Positions 1-11,832 of a stretch of 64,000 nucleotides of DNA are shown here, piece by piece. The DNA lies in assembly GCA_951640195.1 (NCBI GenBank), contig OX621164.1, forward strand, positions 105,098-169,097. The letters run 5' to 3'. The DNA comes from Porpolomopsis calyptriformis (Eukaryota > Basidiomycota > Agaricomycetes > Agaricales > Hygrophoraceae). Position 1 is the first letter of the stretch. Each line of letters begins with the position of its first letter. Under the pieces are notes generated by a model. That model was given only the letters and a program-made list of their open reading frames with translations. It ran no database searches and had not been told where the DNA came from. A program made the position numbers and the translations under genes.

Positions 1-2470
1 AGAGATTTTTCAGGGGGGTGGTGGGGTGTCGGTGCGTGATCAGGGGAGCTGGGCTCCGTTTTGATGGAGGAATCTAACCCCAGTCCGTCAGACAGTTGGA
101 ACGAGAGTAGTGGGAGTGTAGGAGCTGGGTTGTTGGAGTTGATTATGGTGGTGGTGGTGGTGGTGGTGGTGGTGATGATGGAGGAATGCGAGTGTGAGGA
201 CGAATGAGAAGGATGTCTATGAAGACCATCGATATGGTCCGGATCGGGAGATGGGATGCGAGCCAAGGGTCCGAGTTCCGAGGATTGACCAGGGTGTGAG
301 TTGTACGAGTTGGCACGAGTCCGGTGGGGTATCGAATCCGTAAGATACGCTTGTTGGTTATACAGTCCCGCGTCTGGGTGGAAAAATCAGTAAAGGAGAG
401 GGATTTATAAAGATTGAAGAATTTGCCTTTCAGAATCCCTTTTGACGGTCGTCTCGTGTTGTCCACAGTCCGCCTGACGTCGACAGCCCATGATAACATG
501 TCCTCGTCCTCCTCACCCCCAAGGCTAGTCCTCTCTAGGCCTACTCTGATCGTGAGATCCTCGTCTTCTTCTCCCTGGGCCCACTCCGGGTCCTCATCCT
601 CATCCCACCTATCGTTATGGACATTCCGGGAACCATGCTCGTCACCGCTTCCATCATCACTCGCCGAGTCTTCCTGTTCCTCCTCCTCTTCCTCGACCAG
701 GACTAGGGTCCCATCCTCGGTCATCTTTGCGGTCGCACCTCGCTTAAAGGGTGAGGTGTGTCTCGTGGTCGTGTTCTTATCCCACGTCGCTGGCGTTCCG
801 GCACCGTTTACAACTCCACGCGTCTTTTTCTTAGCAGCCGTGGCCGCGGCGGCAGCGGCAGCGGCATCCGAGGCCTCTTGCTGGGCCTTTGCCTTGGCCG
901 CGGCCTCGGCATTGGTCTTCAAGGTATGTTGCCTAGCCAATTTGGCGGCAGGGCTGAGGCCGCTCATCTCACCTCCGGAGCTCCAATCGCCACTACCCAT
1001 CCGGTCCAGTTCGGCGGTAACATGGGATACGCTGGCGGCACTGGCCTCACCTTTCCCACTCTTCTTGCCTTTCTTACCGGCCTTGCTGCCGTCGCCATCG
1101 TCTTTATCCTTTTTATCTTTAAATAAGGAAGCGATACCGGCGAGTGAATTCCGCCTGGCGAGCTTGCCAAACTTGCGGATCATGACGGAGGCGGAGGAGA
1201 CGGTGGAAGAGAGGGAGATATTATCGGTGGACATGTTCAATCGGGAATTGAAGAGGGAGGCGGCTCTTGAACGTTTCTTGACGGGTGTGGTCGCGTCATC
1301 GGTAGCCTCTGTTTCATCAGGACTGGTAGTAGGAAGGGTGGATGACCTGAGAAAGGGCCTTGTCTTGGACTGTGAAGTGCTTGCTTTTATGGAGGGGTCA
1401 TCCTCGACGTCGTCCTCTTCATGGTGGACAGAGGCAGGGATGGCGGTGGTGGTATTGAAAGTGAGTGCACGACGAAGACGGCCTTTGAGACCACTGGCGC
1501 GGGTGATGGCGGCAGCGGCGGCGGCGGGGTCGAGCTCGCTATCGTCCCTGGACATGCGTTTCTCTGCGGCGGTAAAGGTGCCTTGTGAGAGGGGGGAAGG
1601 ACGTGCGGGTCGTGGAGAGGGGATGGAGGAGCAGGAGGCAGCGGAGGTACGCGGAGAGGAGGCGGAGCCAGAAGAACTGGTGGAAGAGTTGCGATTGTGG
1701 GGGATACGTTGCTGTTGTGTGGTGGTAATGGTAGAGACGGAAGAAGTGGTGCGATGTGCACCGTTGGAGAGCTGTTGAGAAGGGGTACTGCTGGTGCGAT
1801 TGCGAAGGGCTGGGGATGACGGAGTGGAATGGCCGTTGTTGGAGGTACTTTTAGCGCTTTGGGCGCTGTTTGTTCGTGGTCGTGAAGGGGGGCCGGAGTT
1901 GTGGCCGTGGCTGTCGGCAGAATTGACGGAAGAGGTCGAATCTGAAGCATCTCTATGACGGTATGGAGGCTGGGGAGGGGGTGAAGGGCGCCAGTCTGAG
2001 GAGTCAGTGGTATGGTTGAGGTGGCGGTTGGGTCTGCGATAGGGATGATAACCGTTGTATTGTGGTGGACCATTCTGATGGTCGGGTCTATGTTGGGGAG
2101 AATAATTTTGAGTGGGCTGGGGCTGGGGAGGAGGTGGAGTGCCGGTGGGGAAGGGATTGAAGGGAGACTGGGGAAAGTAGTCGTTTTGGGAGTTTTGAGG
2201 ATGAGGATGGGGGAAAGCGGGGTGCTGGTTGAACATCATGTGCTGGTAAGCCCATTGGACGAGTTGGGCGTTATTGGGGTCAAAGTAAGGCTGAGGGTGA
2301 GGGTGGTGGGGGAGAATGGGGTAGGGCTGCTGGGGGTGAGGGTGGTAAAAGGAAGGATAAAAAGGCTGGGCGGAGATGGAGGGAGTCCATTGACGGGTAG
2401 GTTGTTGGAACGGAATGGTCGGATTTGAATCGATTGGAGGGGACGAACGTTGAGGGTTGTTGGAAGACAT
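1..2470 (-). CDS. Ser/Pro/Gln-rich low-complexity protein, 3' end beyond left edge
   Basis: Partial gene on the minus strand. Exon 1 runs from the ATG at 2470 down to 427; the intron is 426-374 and has a GC-AG border (gcaaat...cccag); exon 2 starts at 373 and stays open to position 1. Splicing replaces an implausible read-through tail with an ordered Ser/Pro-rich continuation (PLARIPSPDPDHIDGLHRH). The N-terminus is rich in Pro, His and Gln. The middle is Ser/Thr-rich, with short basic blocks such as GLKGRLRRALTF and RRNSLAGIASLFKDKK, followed by an acidic stretch. The GTG microsatellite near 145-175 encodes a poly-Thr run. I see no catalytic domain. The layout recalls fungal scaffold or regulatory proteins (Bni4-like would be one guess), but the C-terminus that would decide this is outside the window. 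An upstream in-frame ATG at 2509 is an alternative start. Confidence 0.7.
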
Positions 2471-2690
2471 TGTGAGCTTGTACCCATCTGGAGGAGCGAG
2501 AATGGCCATAAAAAGGGGAGAAAGAAAGAGAAAAAAAAAAGGAGGGAAGAGTGATGAGATGAAGCAAAAGCCAGAAGGAGGACGACGACGAGGGACGACG
2601 AGGTTGATGGGCCACAATAAACAAATAATAAAAAACAAAAAACAACTTTATCCGACGGGACAAACCCTTTCACATGTCCGTCTCTCTCTC

Positions 2691-3215
2691 ATGTCTCGAC
2701 CGATACCCAACTCTTACTGGGCGAGCCCGCTGCTTTTGGCGTGCGAGTACCCGTGGTCGCCTCAGTCTGCAGCTAAACTAGACGCACTACTAAATGCGGG
2801 AGTGAGAACGTTCGTTGATCTCACCGAGTCCACCGAACTCTCTCCTTACGCGCCCCATCTCTCCCATCGTGCCGCCCTGGTCGGCATAGACACCTCTACA
2901 TTAGAATACCACCGCTTCCCGATCCGAGACCGTTCCCTCCCTGAATCCATGGACGAAATCTACCGAGTGCTAGACGTGTTGCGAGACAACGAACGGCGGG
3001 CCCGAATCAGTGCTGTGCACTGCCGCGGCGGAATAGGCCGGACAGGTGTGGTCATCGGCTGCTGGCTAGTGGAGAGTGGCGCCGTCAGGAACGGCGATGA
3101 AGCCCTCCGAGTGATCGCCCGAGAATGGAGCACGGTCGAGAAGTGTTCACGTTTCCCTCATAGCCCCGAAACTGGCCCTCAATTCGAGTTTGTCCAAAAG
3201 TTTCGACGTTTTTAG
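2691..3215 (+). CDS. Small protein-tyrosine/dual-specificity-type phosphatase
   Basis: Intronless ORF of 174 residues. The start at 2691 is chosen because the longer upstream reading is a Lys-rich run overlapping the 5' end of the divergent gene, and the MSRPIPNSYW start fits a compact phosphatase domain. The active-site loop HCRGGIGRTG has the CX5R signature (nucleophilic Cys and phosphate-binding Arg) in the family position, about residues 104-113. It is preceded by a conserved-looking FPIRDRSLPES segment, which would supply the general-acid Asp. The domain fills the whole protein and there is no signal or membrane segment, so it is predicted to be a cytosolic phosphatase of the DSP/PTP superfamily. 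The substrate could be phosphoprotein or a small phosphorylated molecule. It is transcribed divergently from the low-complexity gene, with about 220 bp between the start codons. Confidence 0.8.
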   Translation: MSRPIPNSYWASPLLLACEYPWSPQSAAKLDALLNAGVRTFVDLTESTELSPYAPHLSHRAALVGIDTSTLEYHRFPIRDRSLPESMDEIYRVLDVLRDNERRARISAVHCRGGIGRTGVVIGCWLVESGAVRNGDEALRVIAREWSTVEKCSRFPHSPETGPQFEFVQKFRRF

Positions 3216-3320
3216 ATATTATCTCATCACGTGATTGTACTTCTCGTTCGTGTTTAAATTTTATAAACTCCGATAGTTTACTGCTCGACTCACTCACGAC
3301 TCACGACTACACGACTCGAC

Positions 3321-6300
3321 ATGCCCAACACGTTGCCTTTCTTATCACGTCCCGTTCCGACCATTCGTCTCATCGAACCCACACCCCCCGTCTCCCATCC
3401 GTCTCCCCTTGCGCCCCGGAAACGTCTCGTCCCAAAAAAATCAAAGCCCAACCTTCTCACCAAAGACAAGGGGAAAGACAAGGGGAAAGACAAGGGGAAA
3501 GACTGTAGTGGTTTTGATATCTTCGTCGACTCCACCTATGACCCAGAGATCGGTGAGCTCTTGGTCGTCAAAAAGAAAAAGTCCAGAAAACCTCTCGATG
3601 ACATCACGTGGGCAAATCCCTTGGCTGATCTCTCCAATCTCCACTCAGAGCCGACCAAACCAGACGACATTCAAAAAGACAAGTGGTGGGCGATCGGCCG
3701 AGGCAAGAAGGATCCCAAGACTTGCCCACCTCCTCAAGATGCTTCCCAAAACGAACAGCCTTCTACCGCCGGCGGTCTCCTTGCCGTCCCTGGCACTACC
3801 ACTTCCGGTTCTATTGCTCTCCGTGCCATACGCTCCGTGCGATCCTTGGCTCGCATAGGCGGATGGGGACAACAGAATCCCGCCGACCAACCCACGAACC
3901 CGAAGAAAAAGAAGAAGAAGGAATCCACCCGTGTCTCCACCAGCAGTTTCGAGGCCGGCACTTTAGGTCCAGCCAGCCCCAAACCAATGAAAAGTTCAAA
4001 TCCCACCATCTCCGCTCCGCATAAGCCCATTCGTGCCGGATCCTCCGTTTCCTCGACTGCAACTCGTCTCGGCAACCGTCTCTCCGTAGAAGCCGATAGC
4101 GATACACGTCGCAGGGGCGGGTCCACATTCTCCAACGGATCCTCATTGAGACCTCTCTCATCCTCTTCGGGTGCATCAAAGGTCTCCTCAGCGAGCTCCG
4201 TTCGCTGGGATGAACAATGTTTGGAGAGCGTCAAGGAGAGGCGGAAAAAGGACCGCCAGGCTCAAGAGAACGAGACCAGGAAAGAAAATCCACGTGGCGA
4301 AACCAAAAAAGTCAAGGAAACTAGGAGGAGTTTGGAAGGCAGGCGCCGGACTTTGCTCTCTGACGTCTTTCCTCAAGCTTCCCAAAATCCCATCCTGACC
4401 GTTGAAGAGGCCACCACCGATGGCCACGACCCTCCTCAAGAAGAAAAACAGACCACACCAGTCAAACGTCCCCGTCCTCGCCCCGTCTCGGACCAACTTT
4501 TGGCAAAACCAAGACCAAAAGCTATTTACGAGGATGATAAAGGTTATTCCGCCCTCCTCTGTTTGATTATTACTAAACGTAACCACAGGAATCATGTCGA
4601 TCTTGGACGCTGCTACTAACGACCTCGCACTTTTGATTAACCGTCTAGACCTCCAAGCAACACCCAGCCGTTCATCACTATCCTCTGCCCAAGCCCTCAG
4701 CGACTACAATGGTACTCCCAGCCCCGTCTTCAAGAAGGTTGAAAGTCCAGGAGACCTCCCAACACGGTCCCCGTTGGCATCCGGCGAGCGTAAGATTCAC
4801 GGGATACCCATCCCTCCCGAAGCTAAACGCGTTCTCGGCATGGATGGCACCATGGGCGGCTCTGTCGCGTCTTATCCACCCGAGCTCTGTGCAGAGTATC
4901 CTGATTCTGATATTCCCGACGAGCTGCAGGTTATTTTGGCCGGGCAATCCGACGAGGAGGGTGGAAAATTGTTGAATGATGCCGACACCTTCTCGTTCCC
5001 GGTCCTACCCCCCTCGCCAGGATGTCCACCGGATGACCCATTGCCCCAGCCTTCTCCTAACCTGGCCAATTGGTCCATTCCGGCTCTTCACATAAATCTT
5101 GTTGAGAAGGATGGCCACGTCGAGGAGTGTCAGCACTCCTCCGAGGACGATACGAACAAGTCGTTTGACTTTACAGGTGAGCTAAGGAAGCTGAACGAGT
5201 CCGGTGCATCCGATCGGCACAGCTTTGTCAAGCAACTGGAGAATGCCTTCCGCACGCCTGCGAAGATTGAGCTAAGGTGCGGGTTCCAAGATGAAGTTAT
5301 GCAAGTCAATGTACCGCCTGTTCCCGAGATACCTGCTTTTGTGGCCGAATTGGCGGCGGAGGAACAACTAGAGAATTCTTTGTCGAATTCTCGATCACGA
5401 ATTATGGATACGAATGAGCCGACGTTGTTGCCTGGGTCGGATAGTCTGGGTGATGCCGATCATTTGAAAGACAGTTCGCCAACGGGCTCACGACCTCCTG
5501 AGGGTCAACTCAATACTGCATTCACATTTGGCGGCCGTCGGCCAGACCCCATGTTGGAAAACAAACCGCTGACGCTATCCGATATCATCCCCCCACCCTC
5601 CTATTGCCGTTTTTTATCACAGTCGTCAATCACTGAAGAAGACAGCTCGTTACTGAACTCTATATTCGCCAATGCTGAAGAGCTCGTTTCCCCGCTTGCC
5701 GTGCCTCTCACACGAGTTGGTTCCGACTCGAGCCCTAAACGCTTGGACGAGTATAGTGGGGTCTCAGAGGAACTGGACAAACCCAGTCTCGTTTCTGGCG
5801 TGAGCTTTACTGGATTCGATTCGTTTGAAGATGTCAGACGAGGGTTTGAGTTTGCCAACAACCCAGCGTTTTATCCCCCAGCATTAAGGAAAAGTCATGC
5901 TCGGCATGAGTCGTTGTTTAGCATTGCTTCGGTGTCGTCGTATGGATTTGTGATCGATCCCGGGTCTGCTGATCCGTTCGATTACGGGTTGCCCAGTTTG
6001 CCGGAGATGAATTCTTCCGAGGACGATGAGACTTGTGGGTCTATGTCGGCATCGGTGGATGATACTTTTTCGTTCCTCAAGCGGCAGCCTGCGCGTGAGC
6101 GTGTGGACAGTAACGCTTCCAGTTTTTACTTCCATGCGCCGCAGATGATGCAAGGACATAACCGAGGACACCGTCGACACTCCTCTGCCATATCGATCAC
6201 ATCTCAGGGACCTCCCATCTCATTATACAACAGGACCTACGGAGGCCATCGACGCAGCGACTCGAATGGGAGCATGAATTCGGTAGCTCATTCGTATGCA

Positions 6301-8317
6301 ATGTATGGAGCGAATGGCGGACGGATCGCGTGGGCTCGACATCGCCGTGAGCTCTCTGTTGATTCTTCCTCCAGCGGGGTCTCCGCGATCCAATTGGGAC
6401 GACCCGGCTTGGGAGATAAAATGTTTCAGACGACGGAACAAGGAATGCGGCTGGCAGCGATATCGGCGTCTCCCCCAGAAGAAGGTGCTGGAGAGCAGAT
6501 TGAGTTGTTTGATTCTATCATTGATGATGATAGGAGGTCATCCACACATGATTCGCTCTTTGAAAAAACTGGACATCGGTCTTTCGTGTCTTCTGATTCC
6601 GTTTTCAGGGATAATGAACCCCTGGGTGTGCACGAGCTCCCGCTGACTCACTTCCGGCCTCTCTCGATGCTAAGCGTCAACAGTCATCACAGCCCTGCGA
6701 AAGAGGATGATACTATGATCAGCGTCAGTTCTACTCTTCATTTTTGATCCTCCTTTCCTTATTTTGGAAAACGTCCAGATGTTAGGCGGTGGTCACATTC
6801 GACGTCAGTCTCTCGTTTCATCCTTTGAGGCTTCCCCATGTATTCGGTTTGAAAAGAGGGGAAAACATGCTACCTTTCATGGCATGTCAAACCTTGATCA
6901 CCACGACTCGTCAAAGAAGCCGCAAATTATCGAGAAGCCATCTATCGCGTCGACCACATCTTTCAAATTCGGTGGAGAGCGGATGATCAAAGCCCAACGA
7001 GGCTTGTTAGCCCGAGGGAGTCTCGAAGACAGTTGTCTGATCGCCGATGGCGAGGAAGTCACATCCTGTGAGTGCGATGTTTGTTATAGTGTCGATCACC
7101 ATCCTTATCCCTCTCGGCTGTAGCACTCGCCCCGCCGGTGTTTTCCCGGCCAACCCCCGTAGCCCATTCACGATCCAGTACGTGCACGTCAAGTTCTGGC
7201 GCAGATACACCACCGCTGTCATCCTCCGATGGCTCGTCTCAATCGGGAGGATCTCAATCCAGCATCGAGATCGATCTCTCGCATTTGGACGCGATGATAA
7301 CGAATGTTACGCATCCTGTGACCACTACAGCAGGAACAAGGGTCCGAGCTAGGGCCCGAGGGACTGGCCATCGACGACGGATGTCTCAGGGAAGCACACC
7401 AGTCTATGAAACTATTAAGGAAGAGGGAACGACACAGCCTCTTCCCGAGAAATCTAATATTCTTCCTTCTTGCGACGAAGTCTACATCGTTGACCCGACT
7501 GACACTGCTTCCGTGGACTCGACATGGGATGACGAACAGGGAATTGTCGCCCTCCGGAAATATTACGCTCTGAGGGATGAAGCTGAAAACACGGTTTCAG
7601 AGAGTAAACGTACTTGGGAGGATACTCCATTTTCTCTCTTCGCTCTCCAATGTACGTCTTCTCATTGTAATTTAGCGATATATCTTATTGACTTGGATCG
7701 TCTAGCATTTTACCCACCCTCCCATCTGGATGGGATGCAAGCCTTGCTCGAACATTCCGTGCAAAACTACGGACCCCTTCCGTCTGAACTCCGGCCGCGT
7801 CGTATTCGGTCGCGAACTCAGTCCAGAGCGTCGCCTTACCCATCTCGCAGCCGTCGGACCTCTCTTTCGGCTGATCAGGCTCCATCAGCTGTCACTGAGA
7901 CTCATGGATCCTTTGGATCGCTCATACCGCTGGTACTCCAGCCAGTCCCGCTCAACCCCAATATCATCTCTCCAGCACAGACCTCCCTGTCGTCACTGTA
8001 CCAAGCCAAGTCCGCCGAAGGCAAGGGGTCGAAACGTGAGAATGTGTTCGGTTTGGGATCTAATGTGCGACCTCGGGTCGGTTCAGGTGCACGGAGAACA
8101 GCTCTAGGATGGACCAAGCGTAGTGCCGGAAGAACTTCAGCAGAGAACAAGGAAAATATCAACCAAATGACTCTAACGACGTAAGTTTTTCTGTTGGCTT
8201 TAATCAAAGCTGTATTGTTCAAGGTAGATGTCTAGCCCGGGTGAAAGTCTGAGGATTAATCGGCCACGGCCCCGTGGTCGGCCTACTCCTGCCTCTCGGA
8301 GACCAATTTGCGTGTGA
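3321..8317 (+). CDS. Very large conserved Ser-rich protein of unknown function (6 exons proposed)
   Basis: Proposed exons are 3321-4542, 4589-6723, 6779-7067, 7124-7651, 7706-8180 and a terminal exon near 8228-8317. The first four introns are 46-56 bp with GT-AG ends and keep one frame. Joining them gives continuous blocks typical of one protein (MSILDAATNDLALLINRLDL after intron 1; MLGGGHIRRQS after intron 2; SRSSTCTSSSGADTPPLSSS after intron 3). The total is about 1,550 residues, mostly disordered, Ser/Pro-rich, with basic patches. The N-terminus contains a perfect threefold KDKG repeat (3470-3502). I recall similar proteins annotated as hypothetical across Agaricomycetes; no function is visible. 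Intron 4 (7652-7705) is 54 bp and could be retained without breaking the frame. The last junction is off by one nucleotide from the frame I expect for the tail (MSSPGESLRINRPRPRGRPT), so the 3' end is provisional. Confidence 0.72.
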
Positions 8318-9098
8318 CCTTCAACTCATATGCCATGCTTGCTCACGTTATGCCATCGTTTCATGCTCTATTACCCAAACTCACTACTGAAGACACGCCA
8401 GCCCAATCTGTATCCTTCTAACGCAACCGACGTCTGCATCTAACAAATACTCATGTTGAACGAATGTTTCTTGCTCAAGTTACCCCCCCTCCCCCATATC
8501 TTTTGTGCTCACCCCTCAATTTTTGAATCCCGAACTCTGCAATTCGTTTTCGTTTTCTTTCTTGGTACGCGAAGGTTTGGCGCTTGACTCGCTCGTATGC
8601 ATCGCGAATGTTTGTATGTATTCTTGATTCCTGGTCACATCTCTTCGGAACGTTTCGCATGGATCGAAAGCTATTTCGGTTCGAGACTTCCGGGATGTGT
8701 ACTAGAGGCCCCCCTGAAAATAACACGACTGCTTTGCCCAATACTCTGAGTAATTCGTTGGCCTTTAGACCGAATCGGGAAGTGAAGCCGATCAAGCACA
8801 GCAATTGCTCGGTTCTCATTACAGCTTTTTCATAGCACACCGCCTCAGGCAAAGTCACCTTGAACTCTCACCACAAGTCCCTCTGGGTAACTTCTGTGGT
8901 CGCTCAACGCCCTGTTTTTGAAGCTATCCGAGACGGCGCAATCGTAAGCGATTAGATTACTTATTTATTACTCAGCCTCCGTGTCATGTGTCATCTAGTT
9001 ATTCGGCAATGCAAACTGACTTGTATTCGACGCAAGCAACGGCGGGCGGTTCGTTGTCTCGCCGACATCCTACCGTTGGAGGATACCTGCCGAATCCA
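8318..9098. other. Intergenic, no gene recognised
   Basis: This spacer lies between the large Ser-rich gene and the metacaspase. It contains short open frames on both strands (for example about 127 codons on the minus strand, 8858-8475), but none has a recognisable motif, splice support or coding-like composition. It probably holds the 3' UTR of the upstream gene and the promoter and 5' UTR of the metacaspase. Confidence 0.4.
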
Positions 9099-9241
9099 AT
9101 GGGGACGCTTTGCAGTGTCATAGTACCTCCGTTGTGAGATTATCTACCCCTCCATGACCGTGTATCCCGATGACTGATTAAACCCCGTTTGTAGCACTCG
9201 TTCATCGGCGTGAGTGCTAAATTATTTTTTCGAAAAAACAG
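9099..9241 (+). other. Tentative first exon and intron of the metacaspase
   Basis: The ATG at 9099 opens a 32-nt exon ending CCT CC before GTTGTG at 9131. Splicing to the AG at 9240-9241 continues in phase into the His-rich exon. A 15-nt exon at 9195-9209 could also be included without changing the frame, but the intron it leaves (9210-9241) would be only 32 nt, too short for this genome. The region is listed separately because it is the least certain part of the gene. Confidence 0.35.
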
Positions 9242-11315
9242 GACTTGTTTGAGATTTTACTCTGATAGCCTGCCGCCGCCGCAGCAGCAGCGATCGCCTG
9301 GTCACAACAAGTTGCACAAAGATAGTGCTCATCAGAAGACACAACATTCAAACGGACACCACGATCATGATCATGCCCATGCCCATGGCCACGGTCATAG
9401 CCCTACTCATACTCCTCACCACGGCAATGGTCATAGCCCTACTCATACTCCTCATCACGGCCATGTCAACAGTCATCCTCCCGGTCATACTAATAATCAT
9501 TCTCACGGCAACGCTAACAGCCATCCCCAAGGTCCTGCCAACGATCACGCTCGTCACCACACTCACCATCACGCTCACAAGGACTCGCACTCACACTCAC
9601 ACTCGAAACCTGTGATCTCTACCACACCTCCCGCAGCCACGCACATACCAATACACAATGAACACACGGACTTCCAATATTCTAAGTGCACAGGAAGGAA
9701 GAAAGCACTCTGTGTATGTGCATCATGAATCCCTTCATATTAATTTACTGACAAGCCCATAGATCGGTATCAATTACCAAGGCCGCTCAAATGAGCTGAA
9801 TGGCTGCATAAATGATGCAAAGAACGTTCGAGATTTCCTCATTCGTGCGTTATCTCTTCCAATCTCCTTATAACACGCCATTCTGAAAATTTACAGGTTA
9901 CCACGGATACAAAGAAGGCGACATCGTCATGCTCACGGATGATTCTCGAAACCCTCGAGAGCTCCCGACGAGGAGCAACATAATCGACGCTATGCATTGG
10001 CTGGTTGACGGTGCTAAAAAGCACGACTCGCTCTTCTTTCATTGTATGTACCCGTTTTTTTTTCAAAAAAAATCGTCACTCTCGACGTGGCTGACTTGGC
10101 AACAGACTCAGGTCATGGAGGACAGACGCCTGATCTCGATGGAGACGAGGTGGACGGTTTGGACGAAGGCGCGCACCGAATTTCTGCAATACTTGTGCTT
10201 TCCTCTGACCATCCGATGCAGTCATATATCCCCTTGACTACAGGACTCGCGGGTTCATCGTTGATGATGTTTGTACCACTCTTTCTTATAACCCTGCTCC
10301 CTGCTGATGTTTTTTATATTTCGAATTCCGCAGGAAATGCACAGTATTATGGTGAGTGTGTGAGACCTAGACTATCACTTGCGTGACTGATGTCCCGGCC
10401 TAGGTCAAGCCCCTTCCCCGAGGTTGCCGTTTAACAGTGAGTTTCCAAGACACACACACTGTTTTCCGACCCTCACTTTGAGTATCCTCAGGCTCTTTTC
10501 GACGTATGCTACATAATCGTATCTGCAACGTTTTGTGTTAATATGGCGCATCTTAGTCTTGTCATTCTGGGACTGTGCTTGGTATGTCTTTCAAAGCTAA
10601 GATCGTGACTGTTCATCCGTTGACACTATCCACACTCAGATCTACCGTACATCGTAAGAAGAACATGCCAGTGTTCCAATGGATCGTTCTGATCTTCAAG
10701 TTCTTTTAGTATTCATCCAGCGGCCGTCTGCAAGGGAACCATGTCAGTCGTCGTGCGATAGCGCAAAAGATGACAGGTGCCGATGTTGTAAGTCCATTGT
10801 CCTTATCCTCGTATCTATACTGATGGGCCTTCGTTGCCAGATTTCTTGGTCCGGATGCATGGATGATCAGACTGCCGCGGATATTGTTAATCGTGGGGTT
10901 GCTGTTGGTGCTATGAGCTATGTAAGTCCCTCACTTCTCACGGCGAAGGATATAAAGTCTCATGGAATACCGCCACTTCAGGCATTCATGTATTCACTAA
11001 GTCCGTACAATGTGGTTGTCATGCCCTGTAATGACGTTTCCTCACCACTACAATTTACAGAGCGCAACCCTAAGCAGACTTACCAGGAGTTGCTCAAATC
11101 CATAAGGTGAGGCGTCCGTGATGAACTAGCAGGCAGATCCTTCGGGCTGAATGTGATTCGGTGCTGCCTTACAGAGATATCCTGCGCAAGAAATATAGCC
11201 AGAAGCCACAACTCGGCAGCTCGCACCCCATCGTACGTGGATCCCTTGGTTTATTTTGGCCCAACTGACAAATCCGAACTTCTGGCAGGATACAAACCTC
11301 AGATTCGTTTTATAA
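9099..11315 (+). CDS. Type I metacaspase (Cys protease, C14 family) with His-rich N-terminal region
   Basis: Metacaspases cleave after Arg/Lys and act in fungal cell death and proteostasis. From 9242 the exons are 9242-9713, 9763-9844, 9897-10043, 10106-10168, 10222-10268, 10334-10351, 10404-10436, 10492-10503, 10557-10581, 10640-10653, 10710-10787, 10841-10921, 10982-11000, 11061-11106, 11175-11232 and 11289-11315, all in phase. The p20-like domain starts at IGINYQGRSNELNGCINDA. The catalytic His is in HYSGHGGQ, across the 10043/10106 junction, and the catalytic Cys is in DSCHSG, split over the 12-nt and 25-nt exons. The p10-like end has SWSGCMDDQTAAD and finishes SHPIDTNLRF. The intron at 10169 begins GC (GC-AG). 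About 120 residues of His/Gly/Pro repeats replace the usual Pro/Gln-rich prodomain. The 5' end is uncertain: no ATG lies in the His-rich exon, and an ATG exon at 9099-9130 spliced to 9242 is in phase, giving 417 residues. Confidence 0.88.
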
Positions 11316-11832
11316 TCACGCATTTTTTATAATTATGCCCTCGCCTGCCTCGTGTGGCGAACTATGGATTATACCCATCCTATGTAGCACAATCTAACAT
11401 GAACGAAACTTCATTGGTGAATCACACTGATGAGAAATCGAGCGATCAACTTTGCTGATTGAACGCTCCCGATCTAGAACAACCTTGGCAATAAGCCAAA
11501 GTCATGGTCAACCTAAGGATCAGTGACCGACCACTTAGAGGTGACTGAAACACTTCCTCAGGCACCGTTCCTTAACAGGATACCAGTGTACCACATAAAC
11601 AGACAGGTAAGGCTACTGCCTTGAGGCGTGTGATGCCGTCGTTTACTTTGCTCAAGCAGTTTTGTCCAATTCCAGCCGCTCGGTTGACACAAGATCAAGC
11701 AGAAATTCGGCATCCCGGCAAATGAGGCCGTCCCCATGCGGTGTTGACGGAAGCTGATGGGCATTCGAAAATAAAGCCTGTCAGTATCTTTGGGGATGCA
11801 GACTGGCTTGTCGCAGACGCCTCTCTTTGCCA
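11316..11832. other. Intergenic between metacaspase and MLKL-like kinase
   Basis: About 0.5 kb with no convincing ORF. A minus-strand frame at 11854-11558 has no recognisable content. This stretch should contain the metacaspase 3' UTR and the promoter of the kinase gene. Confidence 0.4.

Noticed and set aside
143..180. GTG microsatellite, possible regulatory or unstable repeat
   Set aside because: After the GC-AG intron is removed it is simply a poly-Thr run inside the coding exon of the minus-strand gene.
414..1778. Long plus-strand ORF of 454 codons opposite the Ser-rich gene
   Set aside because: It is the antisense of a low-complexity GC-rich coding exon; composition (Ser/Leu/Ala runs) mirrors the real gene and it has no motif of its own.
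8475..8858. 127-codon minus-strand ORF between two genes
   Set aside because: No motif, no splice support, and the same bases are equally open on the plus strand.
9360..9620. Minus-strand ORF rich in Val/Met/Arg opposite the His repeats
   Set aside because: Antisense of the repetitive His-rich exon; a repeat artefact.
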